The notes under the pieces were generated by a model. It searched no databases. It was not told the DNA's origin and saw only the letters and a program-made list of their open reading frames with translations. From Reticulitermes lucifugus (Eukaryota; Arthropoda; Insecta; Blattodea; Rhinotermitidae), in NCBI GenBank assembly GCA_026260175.1, contig JAKCWW010003955.1:16956-44265 (forward strand): a stretch of 27,310 bases of DNA. The letters run 5' to 3'. This document shows positions 22,201 to 27,310 of the stretch, piece by piece. A program made the position numbers and the translations under genes. Position 1 is the first letter of the stretch. Every line of letters starts with the position of its first letter.

Positions 22201-23799
22201 ACACTGAAGGCTCAAACACTTCTTCCTTCTTGGAAGGATTGTGCTCAAAAGAGCCTGATGGTGATGAAGGAATTGATTTGTTCTGCAAATCCAGACCTGC
22301 AAAGAAGTCCTCACGCTTGCGTTCTTCAATCTCTTCTTCTGATTCAGAGCTTCTCCCAGCCACAGGTGTTTTCTTTCTGTTGCTCCTGAGATCAGTGGGG
22401 GCGTCACTGTTACTCGAGAGGTCACCATGGCTGTCCCTCTGGTGGATGTGCAAGGCAGTGGCACAAGGAAATGCATGACCACACTTATTGCATTGAAACT
22501 TGATGGCACTGGATGGCTTGTGCAGACTCTTCTCGCACACAGCAACAGCGATGTGGGGGAATTTTTGACTGGAAAAATCTACAAACGTTAGGTCATTGAA
22601 ACCAAGCACAGTAGTATTATGCTGTTGTTGTGAATTGCTTTTCGTTCCCTTGCTAATGTTTTCGTGCTGAGCTGTCTGACGGTGAAGCTTAAGTGCCCGG
22701 TTGTTCTTGAATGTCAGGTCACAAACATGACAGCGGATGTGGTATTCTGGATGGCTTTCTTCCATGTGTGTCTCTAGAATATTCAACGACACAAAGTCCT
22801 CTCTGTCACACACAGGGCACTGAAGACTTTGCTCAGGTGAACATTCGTGTTTACCATGAAGACTATTTGGTACAGCCTTAATCCTCCTTCTGCTTGTACT
22901 TTCATTGCTTTCTGCGGAATCTGAAGGAAACAATTCGGGCAATTTCCTTTTATTCAAATTTTCTCTGCCATTTGGTGACTGATATGACCCTGATGAAGAA
23001 GAACCTGAGGAATGTGTTTCTGTTGGCGATGTTGTGTGGTTGCCGACTCGTCTTTTTTTGGCATTGTTGTTACCAGGTTGTGGAGATGAAAGGGGACTCT
23101 TCTTGCTGTTGAAAGATGCGCTGCTGTCGGTGCTGCCATCACTCTCGTAGTTGTTAGAGCTCTCTGACTTGGAGGCTGGGCTGCTGTGAGTCCTCATGTG
23201 GCGATGCATGTTGCCGTTCGTGGTGAAGGCGACTCCACAAATCAAACATTTGAAAGGTCGCTCCCCAGAGTGCACGAGGACATGGCGGTCCAGTGAGCTA
23301 GAGGAGCTCAGTACTTTATGGCAGATCTTGCAAGTGAAGGTCTTCAGGCAATCGACGGCAAGATTCTCGCCGTCGTTGTTGTGTGAGCGGATGTGAAGCG
23401 TGAAGTCATGCTGAGAGCTAAGCACCGTGTCGCAGATCGGACACAAGTACTTCATCTGCACGTCCCTGCCCTCAGCACTGCACTCTTCGGCATCTGGATC
23501 ATCATCGCTTAACGTTCGAGTCCTGGAGTCTGAATTCACTTCACTGTTCTCCCGAGATTCATCGCTTTTTGTAACGTCGTTAGAGTCTGAGCAACAGTCT
23601 TCGTTGCTTTGGCCTTTAGAATTATTATTGCTATGCGTGTCTTCATTCGTTGTATTGCAGTCACGGTCTTCGCCCACTTCTTCGTTGGCTGTTTTCGTTG
23701 TACGTCGAGTGCCTTCGAAATTTTCGGTATCGGTTCGAGAAGCTTCGTGGTGAATCTCCGCACCCAAATTTGCATCGGTTATAGAATCCACCGGAGAAT
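19266..23799 (-). CDS. RREB1: RREB1/hindsight ortholog, large internal exon (5' coding exon missing)
   Basis: This exon encodes about 1,510 codons of a nuclear C2H2 zinc-finger transcription factor. C2H2 fingers lie near residues 120, 157, 185 (spaced like RREB1 fingers 1-3, with SSSSSLDRH and TTNGNMHRH), 328, 356, 436, 619, 647, 677 (TTKANCERH) and 1197. Between fingers 5 and 6 is GFNDLTFVDFSSQKFP, and near residue 560 is DLADIQ; both are RREB1-like. PLDLS and PQDLS motifs near 910 and 942 fit binding of the co-repressor CtBP. The linkers are acidic and rich in Ser/Asn, with a poly-Asn run (19735-19780), and IKEE and FKAE look like SUMO sites. The acceptor is TTTCTGTCACCAG before 23799 and the donor is CAA|GTGAGT. 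The exon starts with the last two bases of a codon, so the start Met lies elsewhere. The frame stays open into the intron up to a Met at 23917, a less likely alternative start. Drosophila hnt controls retina, gut and follicle epithelia; that role is inferred from family. Confidence 0.93.
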
Positions 23800-23968
23800 C
23801 TGGTGACAGAAAGTGACAAAGTGACAAACACGTTACAATTTGCATTAGGTAGCAGCATTTTGTTTGTTCGTTCATGACTGACTTGCACCCTCGGACCTCA
23901 GTCTCCCAGAATAGCACTAAATGTAAACTGCAGTCATAAGAATTTGGTGTAAACTTGTCGCTGTTGTG

Positions 23969-24188
23969 CAGGGGGCGCCCGGAGCAAACAGGCGAACTAG
24001 GGCACCAAATTCAAGGAAAAATAGCAAATAAAAAATTGTAGCAATTCCATCGCGTTTCGGCAAGGACTTGTACGGCTATTGACTTGGGCATTGGGCTGGC
24101 TCACCGACGGCAGAGGGAGCGGGGAGGTGCCGAGTGCATGGTCCGCCTGGGGCGCCAGTTTCTAACACCTAGTCTAGGGCCGCCTCTG
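23969..24188. mobile_element. GC-rich hAT-like element remnant
   Basis: The left end CAGGGGGCGCCC and the right end (opposite strand) CAGAGGCGGCCC resemble each other as terminal inverted repeats. Flanking 8-mers match only 5 of 8, so the target duplication is doubtful. There is no transposase. It lies about 170 bp upstream of the large RREB1/hnt exon, in its 5' intron. Confidence 0.35.
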
Positions 24189-24244
24189 CTTTTATCACTG
24201 GTACTTGACCCCAACAATCTAACAACCACGGCCTTAGAGGCCGG

Positions 24245-24515
24245 ACTAAGGGGCGGGCCAACCGGGCAGCTGCCCTGGGCGCCAATCTGTAAGGGGCGCT
24301 ACGACGTCACTGGAATAATCGGAAATATGATGTTAGTAAACTCAGGTGACCACATGCGAAATAATTTCTCCGAAAATTATCTGAAATTTGGGCACGCGCC
24401 CTAAAAAATGTTCTCCAGCCCTGTCTAGGGCCCATAGTTTAAAGAATATCGGTTTTAAGGAGCGCCAATTTACAAAACTGCCCGGGGGCGCCCAGCAGCC
24501 CTTACATCCCTCGTG
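24245..24515. mobile_element. GC-rich transposon-like fragment
   Basis: AAGGGGCGGGCCAACCGGGC followed by CTGCCCTGGGCGCC looks like the G-rich terminus of a DNA transposon. The far end carries CCCGGGGGCGCCCAGCAGCC. Orientation is opposite to the terminus ending at 24188, so the two are head to head. Ends and family are uncertain. Confidence 0.3.
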
Positions 24516-24654
24516 GCTAACAAATCGCACGGCTACTTCTGCACGTGTAACTGCAGTGCAAATAACGTGTGCAAAGGGACGTTCAGTGTGCCTTTGCACT
24601 CTTTTACTCTACTGGAAGCGTCCTTCGCGAGATTTGAGGTTCTAACAGAATTAC

Positions 24655-24735
24655 GAACAAGACCATCTTCAGAGACATGACGCCGTGTAGTCTGGTAGAA
24701 GTATGTCCACACGGCATCGCAGTCCCCCAAGTCCC
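24655..24735 (-). repeat. Copy of the dispersed blattodean-type repeat
   Basis: The minus-strand translation gives YFYQTTRRHVSEDG. The plus strand TGACGCCGTGTAGTCTGGTA matches 13146-13165. It lies in the region upstream of the large exon. Confidence 0.6.
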
Positions 24736-25960
24736 ACTGTATATGCATATAGACTGCTTTGTCATGACCTGACGAATTTCAAAGTGCCATGCTCGACCCC
24801 CGGCAAAGTGCGAACATGTTAAATTCTGAATAATCCTAATTTGTGTACTACGATAAGGTTTAATTGTTAACTGCCTGTCCTAATCAGCCTCGTCACAAAG
24901 GAGCCATCAACATTACGCGTTTCTTTAACCGTCATATAGCCTCGATCGCAATTTTCTTCTGATTATTGCGAATTCAGTTTGTTTCGCCGACTTGGCATGA
25001 CATTAAAATGGCGGCCTGTTTGGCCTAAAGAATCGTTTCTAATCTTGCGTCACTGTCTTCCCTTCTACACGACCTTCCCATCTCACAGTTACGAAACCGA
25101 ATTTTCTGTCCACCGCAGCCAACATGAACACCACTGGCCCTGCCTGAGACTGCAGGCCTGACAGCCACCAGGTGCCATGGCGTCAACAGAGCGTCTCGCC
25201 GCAGGAGGGCCGTCGTGTCCACCGGCGCCCGCCTACTGTCGCTGCTACAGCCGGAAAGTCCGAAAATAAAATTCCTTATCTTCATTCACTCCTCACGCTC
25301 GTCTCGTGGTTACAGTTTGAAGCCTCCGACTCCCTAACTACGCCCATCCAGTGCTACGTAGCATGCAGTCTCGTGACAGCGGTTCAGAAATGCAGGCTGA
25401 CGGCTGCTGAGTGCAAAACGCACACTTGTTGCGTCTTCGCAGGCGTTCTTTATTCTAAAATCAAATCCTATATGCGACTGTCACGTCTCAGGCAGGCCTG
25501 AATGGCATAACCTTGCTGAAAAAGTGTAATTCAGGTAAGCTAAGCAAAACATTCAGCAAAAGCATAACAATGCAGTTCAAACGTGCCTCAGCTGATGTTG
25601 CTGCCTTCCCAATCGTCTTCTGCGCGTATAGAACGGCCCTTCATTAGGCCACCAGCTTCCTACCTTCATTTTGTATTGTTGATGCTGGAGCCGGAGATGT
25701 GATGGAATGTTGTTGCATTGTTGCCATATCTTGCATAGCTGCTTGCAGACGCGGTTAGCCGAGTTCTCAATAACTGGACGGAAATACAGCAATATCAGCT
25801 TCGGATGTCGTGCAGGCTGCTTCGTGCATCCTCTGCCGCTGTACCTGAAACAGGCGCATTACGTCATTTCAGAGCAGCTACTCCAGAACTTCTTCAGTTC
25901 GTCAAAAATCTGCACGTCTCTGCAGAAAACCACGAAAAACTGACGTCTTCCTGCCATCAC
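24736..25960. other. Upstream region, moderately CpG-rich, no assigned gene
   Basis: This stretch has no coding frame I recognise. On the plus strand there is a good donor at 25531 (TTCAG|GTAAGC) preceded by an acceptor-like CTTCGCAG near 25441. These could bound a small noncoding exon. On the minus strand a CAG|GTACAG site occurs near 25850. None gives the phase needed to supply the missing first codon base of the large RREB1/hnt exon. Confidence 0.3.
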
Positions 25961-25963
25961 TCA

Positions 25964-26190
25964 ACCGGATAGCTCAGTCAGTATAGTGAATAGGCTACGT
26001 GCTAGATGACATAGAGCTCGAATCCCGGCAGAGACGAGAGATTTTTGTCTTCTCCAAAATGTCCAGACCGGCTCTGGGGCCCACCCAGCCTCCTATTCAA
26101 TGGGCATAGGGGGACTTCCCTCAGGGGGTTAAGAGACCGGAGCGTGAAGGTGACCATTCACCCCCCATCTAGCGCTGACGTTTTGTGGTA
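25964..26190 (+). mobile_element. tRNA-derived SINE
   Basis: The 5' end CCGGATAGCTCAGTCAGTAT resembles the start of tRNA-Lys and contains a pol III A box. About 40 bases on, GAGCTCGAATCCCGG forms a B box. The sequence between does not fold as a clean anticodon arm, so it is not a working tRNA gene. A unique body follows (GGCTCTGGGGCCCACCCAGC, then TAGCGCTGACG), as in a composite SINE. The 3' end is not sharply defined. Confidence 0.75.
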
Positions 26191-27310
26191 AAATGAGAAT
26201 TTCATGAGTAATTTAGGCTATCGGTTGAATATCAACGCAAAACTGAAACAAGCCCACATCCAGTTTCGGCTGGCGTCCACGGATAAGCCTTCCACTGACG
26301 TCACATTTTCACGCCATGACCTTCGAAAGTTCTGCAAAGACAGCTTGATAGACAGATCATAGCAAGCGTCGGCAACCTGCGGACCGCGGACGCCTAACAT
26401 CAGCTGACAGTTTGTCTAAGCAGCACGTTATCGAGTGCAGAAGAAGGACGCTCTGTACAGACTGGATTTGTGAAGCGTTAGTTGCTAGCTGTAACTGAAG
26501 AAGTGTGTGCAGGTAGGCAGTGAAGTGCTGAAGACGTCAGTCTGTCTGTCCGAACTGGTCCGTGGAGTATACAAGAACTGGGAGAAAATTTGACAACTGA
26601 AACTGCAGGCAGTCATGTGACAGTTACGCAGTCGCAGTGTAGCACAGTGATGACGTCACTGACATGCGCAGTTGACGGTAGTTATTGGTGGCACTGATGG
26701 AGCCTTTGATGTTCTGCAGGAGCCGCTGGTCATGTAGCTTGAACGGCACTGCGACTGGCGAAGGTTGGTCCTAAGAGTGAAGGAAGCACTTGCTGCTTTG
26801 GGATTTGGCTGGGAGACACTGGCGAGCGTGACAACCGATGGTGGCAGGAATAGGCATGGCTCCAGGACGGGTGTGCCGGGAAGTTAGCACATTGAACTGG
26901 GACAGTCCGATGGCTTTTGACTGCGCGATGTATCGACAGGCAGTGCGCTGCGAGGTGACTGCGGTGAAGACGAGAAGCGTTGCGAGTGCTGAGTTGTAAA
27001 GCGGACTTAATTAGAACCACCGGCATTTTAGGCACTTTTGGGAGATGTTGGATCGGATTATGGAGACGTTGTGTGGTGCAGCGCTCAGCACAGCCTTCTG
27101 TTTGCCAAACGAAATGGAGCTTTACGTGCGCTAAAGGACAAAACTGTAGCACATATCTGATAATGAACGGCACGTGGCTGTCGCCTTGTCGTGGACATAA
27201 CAACTTATCTTAATGAACTCAATACGAAACATAACGGACAACGTAGCTACAACGTGACTGTTTGCTCACATGAAGGCCTTTGAAAGGAAACTAAGTCTGC
27301 TGTACAAATA
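26191..27310. promoter_or_regulatory. CpG-rich region with two perfect CRE sites
   Basis: This stretch is richer in GC and CpG than the intergenic DNA at the left. It carries TGACGTCA at 26296-26303 and 26651-26658. It may be a promoter or 5' UTR zone for RREB1/hnt or a divergent transcript. A plus-strand donor-like GTGCAG|GTAGGC is near 26510. The longest frame (26730-27203, minus) has no family resemblance and I do not call it. Confidence 0.3.

Noticed and set aside
24084..24180. A minus-strand start exon for RREB1/hnt (ATG near 24139 with a GTGAGC donor near 24100)
   Set aside because: The donor leaves two bases of a codon, but the large exon needs one. The segment also lies within transposon-like GC-rich sequence.
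24655..24690. A second hammerhead-like motif (CTGAAGATGGTC on the minus strand)
   Set aside because: There is no closing stem II and no GAAAC after it. It is part of the dispersed repeat whose translation gives HVSEDG.
25964..26035. A functional tRNA-Lys gene
   Set aside because: A and B boxes are present, but the anticodon and acceptor arms do not pair properly and a SINE body follows, so I call a tRNA-derived SINE.
26730..27203. A 157-codon minus-strand open frame at the right end
   Set aside because: The composition and sequence resemble no family. The frame lies in CpG-rich DNA, where stop codons are less frequent, and no splice or start context supports it.

Overview
The window looks like an insect chromosome segment with one recognisable protein gene, on the minus strand. 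The gene is the ortholog of vertebrate RREB1 and Drosophila hindsight/pebbled (hnt/peb), a large C2H2 zinc-finger transcription factor. Evidence for the call is the order and content of 16 zinc fingers, two CtBP-type PxDLS motifs and a C-terminal finger pair that match that family. Interspersed-repeat fragments with translations such as QTTQHHVSEDL, YQTTRRHVSEDG and QQHHCKNLKS resemble strings I remember from cockroach and termite gene predictions. A blattodean insect is therefore my best guess (inference, about 0.6).

The RREB1/hnt gene reads right to left in four coding exons: 23799-19266, 16260-15787, 11899-11542 and 11193-10519 (stop). Every junction has GT/AG borders and compatible phase (AA+G = Lys, AG+C = Ser, then phase 0), giving about 2,012 codons in one open frame. 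The start is missing: the first exon begins inside a codon after a good splice acceptor, so at least one 5' coding exon lies upstream or beyond the window edge.

Layout. 1-10500 is gene-poor AT-rich DNA downstream of the gene. It holds a 24-bp tandem repeat at the edge, a CpG-rich patch with a perfect CRE (about 1240-1660), a near-perfect 158-bp hairpin (2461-2618), a TGTACA-rich tandem array (5658-5797) and CA-rich tracts. 10519-23799 is the gene. Its introns hold a 51-bp minisatellite crossed by an assembly gap, a 40-42-bp minisatellite, a hAT-like non-autonomous element, several copies of the blattodean-type repeat, and a hammerhead-ribozyme-like motif of the kind carried by Penelope-like elements. 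23969-27310 is richer in GC and CpG, with GC-rich transposon-like fragments, a tRNA-derived SINE and two perfect CRE sites. It may include the regulatory or 5' part of RREB1/hnt, but no coding exon could be assigned there.

I see no prokaryotic genes, CRISPR array, rRNA or intact tRNA. The regions outside the gene carry no ORF I would defend as coding.
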